Under the pieces are notes generated by a model that was given only the letters and a program-made list of their open reading frames with translations, was not told the DNA's origin and did no database searches. From JBBQKP01 sp038326995 (GTDB lineage Bacteria > Planctomycetota > Phycisphaerae > Tepidisphaerales > Tepidisphaeraceae): 26,813 nucleotides of DNA. Position 1 is the stretch's first letter. Each line of letters starts with the position of its first letter. The stretch covers positions 1 through 26,813 of the forward strand of contig JBBQKP010000022.1 of NCBI GenBank assembly GCA_038326995.1. The letters are read 5' to 3'. The position numbers were made by a program, and so were the translations under genes. Below are positions 1 through 7,789 of this stretch, piece by piece.

Positions 1-1059
1 CGTCAACAGCCCGACGATGCGGATCGGACCGGTGACATTGAAACGCGGGTGATCGGGCATCAGATCGAACGGGATGAAGAAAAGCTGCGTGTATTTCAGT
101 AGTGCCGCTCCCGCCACGCCGAGCCTTGCGACGGCCTCGGCGGGAGGTCCGCCGTTTGACGCCTCGACAAGGTCGTATCGACCCGGATCAATTCCTGCGT
201 TCAAGTCTGCTCGGTCAAGGCTCATCGTCACCGACAGAATCACCAACGCGACGGCCGGCAGCAGATACGCAACGGCGGCGATGGCGACTTTGGGCGCGAG
301 TGTCGTGGTCTTCCACCAGGTGATGACCAGCCACGCAAAAGGCACACAGATCGCGGCCGGGTGCGCCAGCATCGCCGCGGTGAACAGGACCAGCGAGATC
401 GCGATCAGTTTCCAGGGCTCTTCTGGAAGCGTGAAGATTTGCGATGCACCGGTTTTAGCAATAGGCGCAATTTCAGTGCCGGTTCGATCAGCATCCGCGG
501 AGGGGATCGCACCCGCCCACCTGAGGAACGGAAACGTCGCGAGCAGCGAGAACAACATCGCCAGCGGATACCCGCGCGCGAACACCCACGCGACCGCCTG
601 CGTCTGTAGCGGATGTGCTACGAACAGGATCGACGCCAACAGCGCCCCGGGCACGCTTAGCTTCTTGAGCAGCATGAACAGCAGTCCGCCATTGAACGCG
701 TGGAGCAGGACGCCCGTCATGTGATAGCTCAGGGTCGAATCGCCCAACAGCCTGGATGAGATGGCAAAGTCGATCCACAGGCTGGTGTGTGTGACCGGGC
801 GATATTCTGAAAGCGGATAAAGATCGGGCGATGGAAAAATGCCGCGCCAGGCCCGCTCCAGACCCTCCAGGCCGACAAGGAAAAAGTTATTCCCGACTGT
901 CGGGCCGTCGAGCGGAGTGAGAGGCGCGCGAAGCGTGGGGTAGAACGAAATGAATGCGATTGCGATCAGAACGCCCAGCACGGCGATGACCTGCCCGATC
1001 TGAAAAGTGCCGGCAGCGGCGAGGTCGGGTCGGGTCGGGGCATCTACTGATGAGTTCAT
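1..1059 (-). CDS. Polytopic membrane protein, TMTC/glycosyltransferase-like, partial (3' end outside window)
   Basis: An open frame runs on the minus strand from an ATG at 1059 to the window edge with no stop, giving 353 codons; the C-terminus is missing. Seen: a hydrophobic segment near residues 20-42 (IGQVIAVLGVLIAIAFISFY), a luminal-type loop with YRPVTHTSLWIDF, then YHMTGVLLHAFNGGLL and FVAHPLQTQAVAWVFARGYP, followed by several further membrane segments. This order (RPL/RPV, YH...N/LLHA, HP..T.AV.W...R) is characteristic of membrane proteins that often end in TPR repeats and are related to TMTC/GT-C glycosyltransferases; in planctomycetes they are numerous. Substrate cannot be told, and the TPR part, if present, lies beyond the window. 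The frame has no neighbour in an operon; the RDD gene is divergent. Confidence 0.75.
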   Translation of the reverse strand, partial: MNSSVDAPTRPDLAAAGTFQIGQVIAVLGVLIAIAFISFYPTLRAPLTPLDGPTVGNNFFLVGLEGLERAWRGIFPSPDLYPLSEYRPVTHTSLWIDFAISSRLLGDSTLSYHMTGVLLHAFNGGLLFMLLKKLSVPGALLASILFVAHPLQTQAVAWVFARGYPLAMLFSLLATFPFLRWAGAIPSADADRTGTEIAPIAKTGASQIFTLPEEPWKLIAISLVLFTAAMLAHPAAICVPFAWLVITWWKTTTLAPKVAIAAVAYLLPAVALVILSVTMSLDRADLNAGIDPGRYDLVEASNGGPPAEAVARLGVAGAALLKYTQLFFIPFDLMPDHPRFNVTGPIRIVGLLT

Positions 1060-1392
1060 GGGGAGAGAGTATACGGACTGTCTGCCTAATTGCCCTCACA
1101 CGATTGCACTGACATGATCGATCGCACCTGATTGCCCGCATTGGCAAACGTCTCATTTCTCCGGCCCGTCCGGCAGGATATTTTCTATCTTGTTTGGTCC
1201 GAAGGCAGTCGACGCAGCAGAGACTGAAATGTCATGCCGGACGGGCCAGAAATTCGACGCCTGATGCCCAACCACGCGGCGTCCTGTCGTGAAATGCTAA
1301 AGAATTCGCATCAGATAGCCAAAAATTGATAATTCCTGGAAGCTCATCATTTCTATCGCGCAGATCGCCATATTTTTTTGAAGGAGTTTCCC
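1060..1392. other. Divergent intergenic region with hairpin repeat C
   Basis: The 333 bp separate the minus-strand membrane gene from the plus-strand RDD gene. The only structure noted is hairpin repeat C at 1160-1250, listed separately. No convincing promoter pair or RNA gene was seen. Confidence 0.6.
1160..1250. repeat. Hairpin repeat C, copy 1
   Basis: Arms at 1160-1181 and 1229-1250 are near-perfect inverted copies with core GGCCCGTCCGGCA/TGCCGGACGGGCC, separated by about 47 bp. The same module, with the same downstream gacgcc motif, occurs inside elements B1 and B2, in the degraded copy B3, and as single arms near 18743 and 20270. It is a dispersed intergenic palindrome; no function is evident. 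Confidence 0.8.
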
Positions 1393-1938
1393 ATGCCCCG
1401 AGCATCATTCGTCCAGCGTCTACTTGCCATCATCATCGATATTCTGATTCTCTTAATTCCGTTCGTCATCTTGTCCGTTGTGGTTACCAAGATCTTTGGC
1501 CCTCGATTCGGGCCCTTAATCGGGCAATTGTCAGTTGCCGCGATATTGATCGCCTACTACTTTCTGACGGAGGTTAAGACCGGAGCGACCATTGGCAAAA
1601 ACGTGATGAAGCTGAAGGTGACAGACATCAGCGGAAGCCCCGCCACCAAGGACCAGCTCGTCCTTCGATGCGGATTTAAGATGCTCACTTTGCCTCTAAG
1701 CATTCTCGCGGCCCTGGTAACTACTTTCAGTCTTACACTTGGCGGCCTGATCGGCTACGTCAACCTTCTGGTGGCAATCGCGGTGCTCGTGTCGTTTTTG
1801 ATGGCGCTTCGCGCGACGGGCCTTGCCTGGCATGACGAGCTCTTCAAGACGCAGGTGGTCAACACCGCTGGCGTGATGACCCAGGGCGTCCCGGTTCAGC
1901 CTCCCGTCCAGTCGCCCGTCATGCCGCCGCAGGCGTGA
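1393..1938 (+). CDS. RDD family membrane protein
   Basis: A 181-residue protein that fits the RDD family of small polytopic membrane proteins, some of which have been linked to ion transport or to assembly of other membrane proteins; the role here is unknown. Seen: Arg-Asp spaced in the first helix (QRLLAIIIDILIL), hydrophobic segments near residues 10-35, 42-60, 95-118 and 122-145, a TIGKNVMKLKV loop, and the second conserved acidic site in WHDELFKTQVV. The tail is proline-rich (VPVQPPVQSPVMPPQA). The ATG at 1393 is chosen because AAGGAG at 1381-1386 sits 6 bp upstream; a TTG at 1378 is in frame but overlaps this site and has none of its own. It stands alone between a divergent gene and the TA-like pair. 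Confidence 0.88.
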   Translation: MPRASFVQRLLAIIIDILILLIPFVILSVVVTKIFGPRFGPLIGQLSVAAILIAYYFLTEVKTGATIGKNVMKLKVTDISGSPATKDQLVLRCGFKMLTLPLSILAALVTTFSLTLGGLIGYVNLLVAIAVLVSFLMALRATGLAWHDELFKTQVVNTAGVMTQGVPVQPPVQSPVMPPQA

Positions 1939-2076
1939 GAGGTTAACAAAAAGCGGGTCGCTGGCGAGTGGTTTGTAGAAAAGTCTAACCGCAATTCACG
2001 ATCGACTGTTTTTAGCCTGAACGTCGCGAGGCTTTCCTATCGGGACAGATTTGCCAACTCGTGGTACTCTTCTTGC

Positions 2077-2343
2077 ATGGGACTGAAAGTGACTCTCGAT
2101 CTTCCAGCCGGATTGGAGCAAAAGCTTCCGCCTGGCGCAAACGTCTCTGCCGATGTTCGCGAAACGTACCTCGTTGAACTTTATCGCCGCGGAAAGTTTA
2201 CTCACTTCGAGTTGTCCCAAGCCCTTCACCTTGATCGCTTTGAGACGGATGGCATTCTCAAACTTCACGAAGTCTTGCTTGAACTGACCGCAGAGCGATT
2301 TGCCGAAGAGCTCGAAGATCTTAGGGAACTGGCTCGAAAATGA
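2077..2343 (+). CDS. UPF0175-family protein, probable antitoxin of the pair with the DUF3368 gene
   Basis: An 88-residue protein with the UPF0175 pattern: a short beta-rich N-terminus (LKVTLDLPAGLEQKL), an Arg-Glu-containing helix (VRETYLVELYRRGKFT), then a helix-turn-helix-like section (ELSQALHLDRFETDGILKLHEV). In the family this second half is thought to bind DNA. It overlaps the next gene by 4 bp (ATGA at 2340-2343), which suggests translational coupling. UPF0175 genes are commonly followed by DUF3368 PIN-like genes and are regarded as a toxin-antitoxin-like arrangement. The antitoxin role is inferred from that context. No Shine-Dalgarno sequence is visible before the ATG, so a leaderless transcript is possible. 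Confidence 0.82.
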   Translation: MGLKVTLDLPAGLEQKLPPGANVSADVRETYLVELYRRGKFTHFELSQALHLDRFETDGILKLHEVLLELTAERFAEELEDLRELARK

Positions 2344-2894
2344 GGATTGTATCGAACACTTCGCCTCTGCGATATCTCGTCGAGATCGATGCCGTTCACG
2401 TTCTGCCGCTCATTTTTGGAAATCGGATCGTTATTCCGCCTGCCGTTCTGTCCGAATTAACCCAGCCGAACTTTCCAGAATCAGTCCGGCAGTGGGCAAA
2501 TAATCTGCCTAGCTGGATTGAAGTGCGCCCGTTGGCAAATCCTTCATCTTTCACTCCGCGACTTCATCCGGGCGAAGCCGATGCCATTGAACTGGCGGTT
2601 AAACTCAGTGTAAGTCGCCTCCTTCTCGATGAGCGTGATGGCGTACAGATTGCGGAAAACTTCGCAAAACAAAACAACCTGCCGCTTCGTGCCCGTGGCA
2701 CATTGACAGTCCTGGCGGTGGCGGCAGAACTGAAACTTATCGATCTCAACGCAACGCTTCTAAAACTTACACAAACCAGGTTTCGATGCACGCCAAATTT
2801 ACTTGATCGATTGCTCCGACCCGACCCGGCCTTACGGGCATTGTTACAGGATGAAATCGTACAAGCAGAACGCATCCGAGGACTGCTGCCATAA
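2340..2894 (+). CDS. DUF3368 PIN-like protein, probable toxin (VapC-like nuclease fold)
   Basis: A 184-residue protein of the DUF3368 group of PIN-domain relatives. Seen: N-terminal VSNTSPLRYLVEI, the family's usual opening with the first catalytic Asp replaced by Asn or Ser (IVSNTSPL); VIPPAVLSELTQP, matching the second element with a conserved Glu; LHPGEADAIELA, a strong match to the third motif (GE..AI.LA); and LLLDERDGVQIAE, matching the fourth acidic motif (LLDE..AR..A). This arrangement is what PIN ribonucleases use to bind Mg2+. The start overlaps the upstream UPF0175 stop by 4 bp. Activity as an RNase is inferred. The gene converges on folP, with 49 bp between them. Confidence 0.87.
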   Translation: MRIVSNTSPLRYLVEIDAVHVLPLIFGNRIVIPPAVLSELTQPNFPESVRQWANNLPSWIEVRPLANPSSFTPRLHPGEADAIELAVKLSVSRLLLDERDGVQIAENFAKQNNLPLRARGTLTVLAVAAELKLIDLNATLLKLTQTRFRCTPNLLDRLLRPDPALRALLQDEIVQAERIRGLLP

Positions 2895-2943
2895 CCTCTC
2901 CACTCGCAGACGTCGGGCGAACACTCCCCGATGATGAGTTTCT

Positions 2944-3819
2944 TCAGTTAGAGATCGCGCTGTGCATCATCAGTGCCTCGACCGTTTCCCTCACGTCGTG
3001 CACACGCAAAATGTCCGCCCCGTGATCGGCCGCCCACAGCGCCGCGGCGATCGAGCCGGGCAATCGCGACGTCGCGTCGTTGACCTGTCGCGGGTCTATG
3101 CCCTTGGTCACCTCGCCGATGAATCGCTTGCGGCTCGCGCCCACGAGTAAGCGATGCCCGAGCTCTTTGAACTCGGCGTGATCCTTCAGCAATTTGAGAT
3201 TGTGCGCGGTCGTCTTCCCGAACCCGATGCCGACGTCCAGCAGAACGTGATGCGGCAAAATCCCGGCAGTTATCGCGGCGTCTCGAATCGCAACGAGCCG
3301 CTGCTTCACGTCCCGCGTCACATCATCATACTTCGGCGCGACCTGCATCGTCGAAGGCGCGGCCAATCGGTGCATCAGAACGATCGGCACGCCGAGCTTC
3401 GCGACCAGACTGAGCATCTGCGGGTCATCCGTTCCGCCCGAGGTGTCGTTGATCAAAATCGCCCCCGCTTCGCACGCACGCTGTGCGACAATGGCGCTGG
3501 TGGTGTCGATGCTGATCACGCAGCCGGGCGCTTGCCTTTGAATAAATTCAATGACGGGCACGACCCTGCGGATTTGCTCATCAGGATCGACGCCCGTGCT
3601 GCCGGGCCGAGTGCTTTCGCCCCCCACGTCGATGATGTCGGCCCCTTGCTCCAGCATCGCCACCGCGCAGGATGCCGCGTCTTTTGCCGACTCAAACCGC
3701 CCGCCGTCTGAAAAACTATCGGGCGTAACGTTCAAGATTCCCATCACGAGCACTCGGGAAAAATCGCCCTTTTCGTGCAGCCAGGACCGGAATTCGGACT
3801 CTGAGAGTGAAGTTTTCAT
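2944..3819 (-). CDS. folP: Dihydropteroate synthase
   Basis: The enzyme joins p-aminobenzoate to dihydropterin diphosphate in cytoplasmic folate synthesis and is the sulfonamide target. Seen in the 291-residue product: MGILNVTPDSFSDGG, the first family signature and pterin loop; GADIIDVGGESTRPGS, the second signature; CVISIDTTSAIVA, a strand with the conserved Asp; INDTSGG; LLDVGIGFGKT, with the conserved D-x-G-x-G-F-G-K; and LLVGASRKRFIG with the Lys and Arg of the diphosphate site. The length suits the family (about 280 residues). The ATG at 3819 gives a normal N-terminus; a TTG at 3861 would add 14 unusual residues. It stands alone, without other folate genes. Confidence 0.96.
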   Translation of the reverse strand: MKTSLSESEFRSWLHEKGDFSRVLVMGILNVTPDSFSDGGRFESAKDAASCAVAMLEQGADIIDVGGESTRPGSTGVDPDEQIRRVVPVIEFIQRQAPGCVISIDTTSAIVAQRACEAGAILINDTSGGTDDPQMLSLVAKLGVPIVLMHRLAAPSTMQVAPKYDDVTRDVKQRLVAIRDAAITAGILPHHVLLDVGIGFGKTTAHNLKLLKDHAEFKELGHRLLVGASRKRFIGEVTKGIDPRQVNDATSRLPGSIAAALWAADHGADILRVHDVRETVEALMMHSAISN

Positions 3820-3942
3820 AATAATCTCGTAGCGGCCATTTCCTTGATGCAACTCGATCAAAGTTACGGCATGATTATAGCGAAGTCAGTTGGAGCCTCT
3901 GTCGTCTGACCCAATTCGAATCTCATTTACCGCAACGCACTC

Positions 3943-4227
3943 ATGAAACACACCATCAAAAACACTGTGAATAATACTGTGAAAAACACTGTGAAAAACA
4001 ATGGGCGACAGCTGTCTTTCTGGGTCGGTCTAATTCTGGTCGTGTTCTGCGTTTGGGTCCTCAGCGGCGAAAGAGCTGCCGACAGGCAGGGTGTATCAAC
4101 CGACGACTGCGAAATCGCCGCCGCCAACATCGACCGTTTCGGCTTTACCGTTCGAGAAATCGTTTCTCCGACGCTGCGTGTGACGCCGCTGCGAATTTTT
4201 TCGGCTCCATTGCCGTCAACTCGATAG
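3943..4227 (+). CDS. Hypothetical small protein with one membrane segment and N-terminal 4-residue repeats
   Basis: A 94-residue ORF, not recognised. Seen: an N-terminus made of three 12-bp repeats coding KNTV-NNTV-KNTV, then a clear hydrophobic stretch (FWVGLILVVFCVWVLSG, about residues 26-42), then a soluble tail of about 50 residues. It lies divergently 123 bp from folP and has no good Shine-Dalgarno sequence. An overlapping minus-strand ORF (3927-4235) is open over the same span, but the plus frame has the more sensible inner-membrane topology. It may be a genuine small membrane protein or chance coding of a repeat-bearing intergenic region. Confidence 0.4.
   Translation: MKHTIKNTVNNTVKNTVKNNGRQLSFWVGLILVVFCVWVLSGERAADRQGVSTDDCEIAAANIDRFGFTVREIVSPTLRVTPLRIFSAPLPSTR
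3958..4005. repeat. 12-bp tandem repeat, about 3.5 units
   Basis: The units aaaaacactgtg, aataatactgtg and aaaaacactgtg follow one another at 3958-3993, with a decayed fourth unit (aaaaacaatggg) after them. In the plus frame they code KNTV-like units directly after the start codon of the 3943 ORF. Confidence 0.85.
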
Positions 4228-4380
4228 TCGTGCATCTGAACCCCGTGAATTGCGGCATCCGTTTTTCAGACCTAAAATTTCCGCGCTCGAAGTAAGCGGA
4301 GATTTTCGATTTTCATTCTGAAATATTGGCAGATTTCGCTTGCGTGTGGCGTGACCCAAACGATGATGGCTGCACCCACT

Positions 4381-4749
4381 ATGAACGACGGTCTCGCCGA
4401 TTTCACTCGAAGATTGCTCGAATTCCGAGCCCGTCGTGACTGGCAGCAGTTCCACACGCCCAAGGATCAGGCGCTTTCGCTTGTTCTGGAGGCGGCAGAG
4501 GTGTTGGAGATTTTCCAGTGGAAGAACGGCCCGGAGCTCGACCAACACCTCCTGGCGAATCGCGAAGCCCTGGGCGACGAACTCGCGGACGTGATGGGCT
4601 GGATTTTGCTGATCGCCGCGGATCAGAAGATCGATCTGGCAGAGGCTTTCGATCGAAAGATGGCAAAAAACGAGCGAAAATACCCGGCAGATATGGTCCG
4701 CGGCAGTGCTAAAAAGTACACCGAATACCGCAAGAAAAATGACGCATAG
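4381..4749 (+). CDS. MazG-like nucleotide pyrophosphohydrolase (dCTPase/RS21-C6 type)
   Basis: An all-alpha NTP pyrophosphatase that would hydrolyse a (d)NTP to the monophosphate and diphosphate, probably as nucleotide-pool housecleaning in the cytoplasm. Seen: FRARRDWQQFHTPKDQALSLVLEAAEVLEIFQW, matching the family's RDW..FH.P..L...L..E..EL.E.FQW; then LGDELADVMGWILLIA, carrying the E..D metal site; and a basic tail KNERKYP, the usual ending. The ATG at 4381 gives 122 residues, the normal length. In-frame GTG 4351 and ATG 4363 would add up to ten residues and none has a visible ribosome site. The GbsR-like gene follows 42 bp downstream on the same strand and may be co-transcribed. Substrate specificity is not determined. 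Confidence 0.9.
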   Translation: MNDGLADFTRRLLEFRARRDWQQFHTPKDQALSLVLEAAEVLEIFQWKNGPELDQHLLANREALGDELADVMGWILLIAADQKIDLAEAFDRKMAKNERKYPADMVRGSAKKYTEYRKKNDA

Positions 4750-4791
4750 CCGCTTGTGAAGTTTCAATTTGGTTGAAAGATACAAAAACCA

Positions 4792-5442
4792 GTGGCCGAG
4801 TCTGTGGTCGAGCCAGTGGCGTCGTGCCTACAATATTCCGTGGTCCTTAAAAATTCAGAAATCGTCGTCGAATCCGAAGTTACAGAACCCCTGACCTCCA
4901 AGCCGGTCGATCCCGCCCTTCGGAAAATACAGGATGACTTCATTCGAAAATGGGGCGAAATGGGCCAAACGTGGGGCATCAATCGCACGATGGCGGAAAT
5001 TCATGCGTTTCTGTACATCACCGGCATGCCCCAGTGCAGCGACGATGTCATCGACCGCCTGAACATTTCGCGCGGAAACGTCAGCATGTCTCTCCGAGCC
5101 CTTTGCGACTGGGGCATCATCCGCCGATTCCACCGCAGGGGCGTTAGACGCGAGTATTTCGAAAGCGTCGGCGACGTGTGGGAAATGTTCTCCATCATCG
5201 CCGGCGAGCGAAAACGCCGCGAAATGGACCCCGTTCTTGATACCATTCGCCAATGCCAGGCCGCACTTTCCGAGCAGTCCATGGGCAAAAAGGCGAATGA
5301 CGAATCCGTGGCCGCCACCCGCGAAAGGCTCAAGGGAATGGAAGAATTCATGGATGTGACGAACAAGATTTTTGAGTCGTTTATCTCCGGCTCTAAGACC
5401 GGGCTGAACCGGGTCGTCAAAATCTTGCTCAAATCGCTGTAG
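4792..5442 (+). CDS. GbsR/MarR family transcriptional regulator
   Basis: A 216-residue DNA-binding protein resembling GbsR/OpcR, repressors known in Bacillus from glycine betaine uptake and synthesis genes. Seen: RKIQDDFIRKWGEMGQTWGINRTMAEIHAFLYI before the winged helix, the typical family opening; the recognition region DDVIDRLNISRGNVSMSLRALCDWGII at about residues 82-109; and the wing RRFHRRGVRREYFES. A helical C-terminus likely serves dimerisation. The GTG at 4792 is the first in-frame start; the first 45 residues are poorly conserved in character, so a later start is possible. No osmolyte gene lies beside it, so its target is not evident; the neighbour upstream is the MazG-like gene. Confidence 0.88.
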   Translation: MAESVVEPVASCLQYSVVLKNSEIVVESEVTEPLTSKPVDPALRKIQDDFIRKWGEMGQTWGINRTMAEIHAFLYITGMPQCSDDVIDRLNISRGNVSMSLRALCDWGIIRRFHRRGVRREYFESVGDVWEMFSIIAGERKRREMDPVLDTIRQCQAALSEQSMGKKANDESVAATRERLKGMEEFMDVTNKIFESFISGSKTGLNRVVKILLKSL

Positions 5443-5702
5443 AAACGTCGTCCTCCCGATTTTTGGGCGTGTGTTGCTCGGGATTCGCCTTGTGACCGAC
5501 AAACAAAAGCATCTGCCTTTTTGGGCAGACTGTTAGATCACTATCTGTCAATGAACGACACCAATGAACGTCATCACTGAACGACACTGGTGGCTTGGGT
5601 GGCTTGCCGGGCTGGCCAGGAATACTGTTGCTTCTGGTTTAGGCCTAGCTTGATTTTCGCGCGAGCTTTGGGTCCGGTCGTGCACTTCTCGTCGCACGGT
5701 GA

Positions 5703-5734
5703 CCCACCATTAAAAGATGTCCCACCATTAAAAG
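5703..5734. repeat. Direct repeat of CCCACCATTAAAAG
   Basis: Two exact 14-bp copies at 5703-5716 and 5721-5734. On the minus strand each reads CTTTTAATGGTGGG, so the first copy supplies the T-tract just after the terminator hairpin at 5736-5769. Confidence 0.85.
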
Positions 5735-5735
5735 T

Positions 5736-5769
5736 AGCCGCCCGGCAGCGGAGGAGCTACCGGGCGGCT
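5736..5769 (-). terminator. Rho-independent terminator of the small membrane gene
   Basis: Arms agccgcccggcagc (5736-5749) and gctaccgggcggct (5756-5769) pair over 14 positions with one mismatch and a 6-nt loop. Read on the minus strand, the hairpin is followed by TACTTTTAATGG, so it fits a terminator for the gene ending at 5857. It also supports that gene being transcribed. Confidence 0.7.
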
Positions 5770-5856
5770 GGCGGAGGAGGATTGTGATGCCGATTATCTC
5801 GCGAACACGAGACTATCGGACTTTCTAACTGAGATCGGCATTATTGCCATGCTCAT

Positions 5857-6114
5857 TTACTGAAGCAGCAAGACGGTGAGTGTCTCCGCGAGCTTGCCGC
5901 TGGCAATCATGCCCAGGGGCAGAATAAGTGCTGTGATCGCTGCGGAAACCAGACCGGCCTTGAACATCTTGGCCCGGCCGCGTGCTGCGAGCGTCTTGGC
6001 TGCGACCGATACGTCCAGAGACTTCGGTGCGTCTGACGATTCATCCATTGAGGGAACGTACTCGACTCGACTTGCCCCGGTGATCTTCTCGACTGTTTCT
6101 TCTGCGGTAATCAT
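5857..6114 (-). CDS. Hypothetical small membrane protein
   Basis: An 85-residue protein, not recognised. Seen: an acidic, soluble N-terminal half (EETVEKITGAS, VPSMDESSDAP), an amphipathic basic stretch (AKTLAARGRAKMFKAG), one clear membrane segment at about residues 53-72 (GLVSAAITALILPLGMIASG) and a short hydrophobic end (LTVLLLQ). The ATG at 6114 is preceded by AAAGAGAC, a weak ribosome site. A strong intrinsic terminator lies 88 bp downstream, which is the best argument that the gene is real. Upstream (6131-6540) there is no partner gene. Topology suggests a cytoplasmic N-terminus anchored in the inner membrane, but that is inference. Confidence 0.58.
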   Translation of the reverse strand: MITAEETVEKITGASRVEYVPSMDESSDAPKSLDVSVAAKTLAARGRAKMFKAGLVSAAITALILPLGMIASGKLAETLTVLLLQ

Positions 6115-6636
6115 AGTGTCTCTTTATTAAGATTCTATTGCCTTTTACGTCGGCAGTCTTTTGCTTACTTTTTGAACTACTTGCCGGAGAACCGATGTTC
6201 GACTCGACGAATCTCTCTGAGCAATCTCAATGCCAACAACCCCCAAAATCAAAGTTTGTCATTCTCGTGGACCTAGAGCGACCGTAAAGGCCGATACATC
6301 AAGCATCTAAGAAAAACTCCGAGACTAAAGATTGTGAAAGACGGCACAGATCGATAAGTCGTTTTGGCAGCCGCCTATGCCTAGTGCATAAGCATGCCTA
6401 TAAAACATGCTTAGTTGGCGTGCGAAATAATCCGGGCCGCGCCGGAAGCAGAAACGCCAGACCAGCGGTTCATCCGTTCTGTTTCACTGACTTCGGATGC
6501 ACGTGCTCATTAATGGTGTGTGGGTAAATTAGAATGAAAGGTGTCCGCGCCGCCGATAATGCGATCTTTGTCAGATCAGATAGAAAATTCAGCAACAGAT
6601 TGGCAGATAAGGGGGTTTGAATCGTACCTCCTTTAT
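6115..6636. other. Divergent intergenic region with nested palindromes
   Basis: The 522 bp between the small membrane gene and the RsbU-like gene contain no credible coding frame except the in-frame extension of the latter to GTG 6541. Two palindromes sit together at 6376-6413 (listed separately). The rest shows nothing recognisable. Confidence 0.5.
6376..6413. promoter_or_regulatory. Adjacent inverted repeats, possible operator
   Basis: TATGC-ctagt-GCATA (6376-6390) overlaps TAAGCATG-9 nt-CATGCTTA (6389-6413). They lie about 225 bp before the likely start of the phosphatase gene. They could be a protein-binding site or an RNA hairpin; there is no T-tract. The assignment is speculative. Confidence 0.25.
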
Positions 6637-7632
6637 ATGAGTGCTTCACACACCACACACGCCCTATCGGGCTCGTTCGTTCAGATGGCGACGCCGGAGA
6701 TTCTTCGCGACCCGCTGTCGATACTGGATTCGAGTCCGCTCGATTATTCACCTTCCTCTCAGTCACTGGATGACGCGGGCGGGGCGCTGGCGAATCTGCT
6801 GGAGGCCGTCCGTCAGCGGGATGACACCCTGAACCGCCTGTCTCAGCTGGAGAATGAGGTCGACGTGCTTCGCCGACGCGATCGGGCACTTTCTCACCAC
6901 ATGGCCAGGCTCGACGAGGAACAGCGACTCGCCGCCCGGCTTCAGCAGGACTTTTTGCCCAAGACGCTTCCGATCGTGGGCAAGCTGACGTTTCAGACCT
7001 TGTTCAAGCCCGCATCGTATGTCAGCGGCGACTTGTACGATGTCTCACGTCTCGACGAGCATCACGTGGGGCTGTACATCGCCGACGCCGTCGGTCACGG
7101 AATGCCCGCCGCCCTGCTGACCATGTTCATGAAGAACGCGCTGGTCACCAAGGAGATCGGCAAAGGGTGGTATCGCCTGCTCGAACCCATCGAGACGATC
7201 TCTCGTTTGAACGACTCCCTTCGCGAGCAGAACCTCGCCGCCAGCACCTTCGCGACGGCCGTCTACGCACGCATCGATAGCCGCACGCTTCAGGCCACCA
7301 TCGCCAGCGGCGGACACCCCGCGCCGGTGATCCTCTCCCGCGAGGGCACGATCCGCGAAATCCCCGGCGAAGGCCCGCTGCTGGGCATCTTCGACGACGA
7401 AATCTTCACCCAGCAGACCGTCCAGCTCGAGCCGGGCGACCGACTCTTCCTGCACTCCGACGGCCTGGAGCTCACGTTCCAGACCCAGGGCGATGCCCAC
7501 ATCGACGCCGAGCGATGGAAGAACGAACTCGTCAGCCGCGCCCAGCTTCCTACTGCAGACATCCTTCGCGACATCGCCGCCGCCAACCCCGGAACCGATG
7601 ACCTGACTGTGCTGGTGGTTGAGGTCGGTTGA
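6637..7632 (+). CDS. RsbU-like PP2C serine/threonine phosphatase
   Basis: A cytoplasmic SpoIIE/RsbU-type protein phosphatase, expected to dephosphorylate an anti-sigma antagonist or similar partner. Seen, numbering from the ATG at 6637 (331 residues): a coiled-coil-like helix at about 45-95 (LLEAVRQRDDTLNRLSQLEN, ending in ARLQQDFLPK, the usual linker); then the PP2C signature residues SGDLYDV near 130, DAVGHGMPAALL near 150, GGHPAPVIL near 225, HSDGLEL near 272 and DDLTVLVVEV at the end, with the metal-binding aspartates present. No receiver, GAF or PAS domain precedes it, so the coiled coil is the only regulatory part. In-frame GTG 6541 and ATG 6559 would add 26-32 residues of unlikely composition. 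The gene converges on dnaK. Confidence 0.9.
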   Translation: MSASHTTHALSGSFVQMATPEILRDPLSILDSSPLDYSPSSQSLDDAGGALANLLEAVRQRDDTLNRLSQLENEVDVLRRRDRALSHHMARLDEEQRLAARLQQDFLPKTLPIVGKLTFQTLFKPASYVSGDLYDVSRLDEHHVGLYIADAVGHGMPAALLTMFMKNALVTKEIGKGWYRLLEPIETISRLNDSLREQNLAASTFATAVYARIDSRTLQATIASGGHPAPVILSREGTIREIPGEGPLLGIFDDEIFTQQTVQLEPGDRLFLHSDGLELTFQTQGDAHIDAERWKNELVSRAQLPTADILRDIAAANPGTDDLTVLVVEVG

Positions 7633-7705
7633 GGTTTTAGCGATTGAAGACAGAAAAACACGCCCCGTGTCGGCAACTTCGCGATGTTTCTCTAGACACA
7701 CCAAA

Positions 7706-7735
7706 ACGCCCACGCCTGTTTCCATGCGTGGGCGT
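7706..7735 (-). terminator. Rho-independent terminator between the phosphatase gene and dnaK
   Basis: A perfect 10-bp stem ACGCCCACGC/GCGTGGGCGT with a 10-nt loop. On the minus strand it is followed by TTTGGTG after the final T of the stem (TTTT in all), fitting a terminator for dnaK. It sits between two convergent genes and may serve both. Confidence 0.75.
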
Positions 7736-7789
7736 CGATTGTTGATGTCATTCACGAACGCTTACTTCTGCTCACTTACTTCTTCTCGC

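Larger units (their letters stand above)
5443..5856. other. Intergenic region between convergent genes
   Basis: The 414 bp lie between the GbsR-like gene and the minus-strand small membrane gene. It holds a weak hairpin at 5515-5532 (TCTGCC/GGCAGA), a duplicated 14-bp motif and a strong hairpin at 5736-5769. No coding frame with sensible composition was found. Confidence 0.6.
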
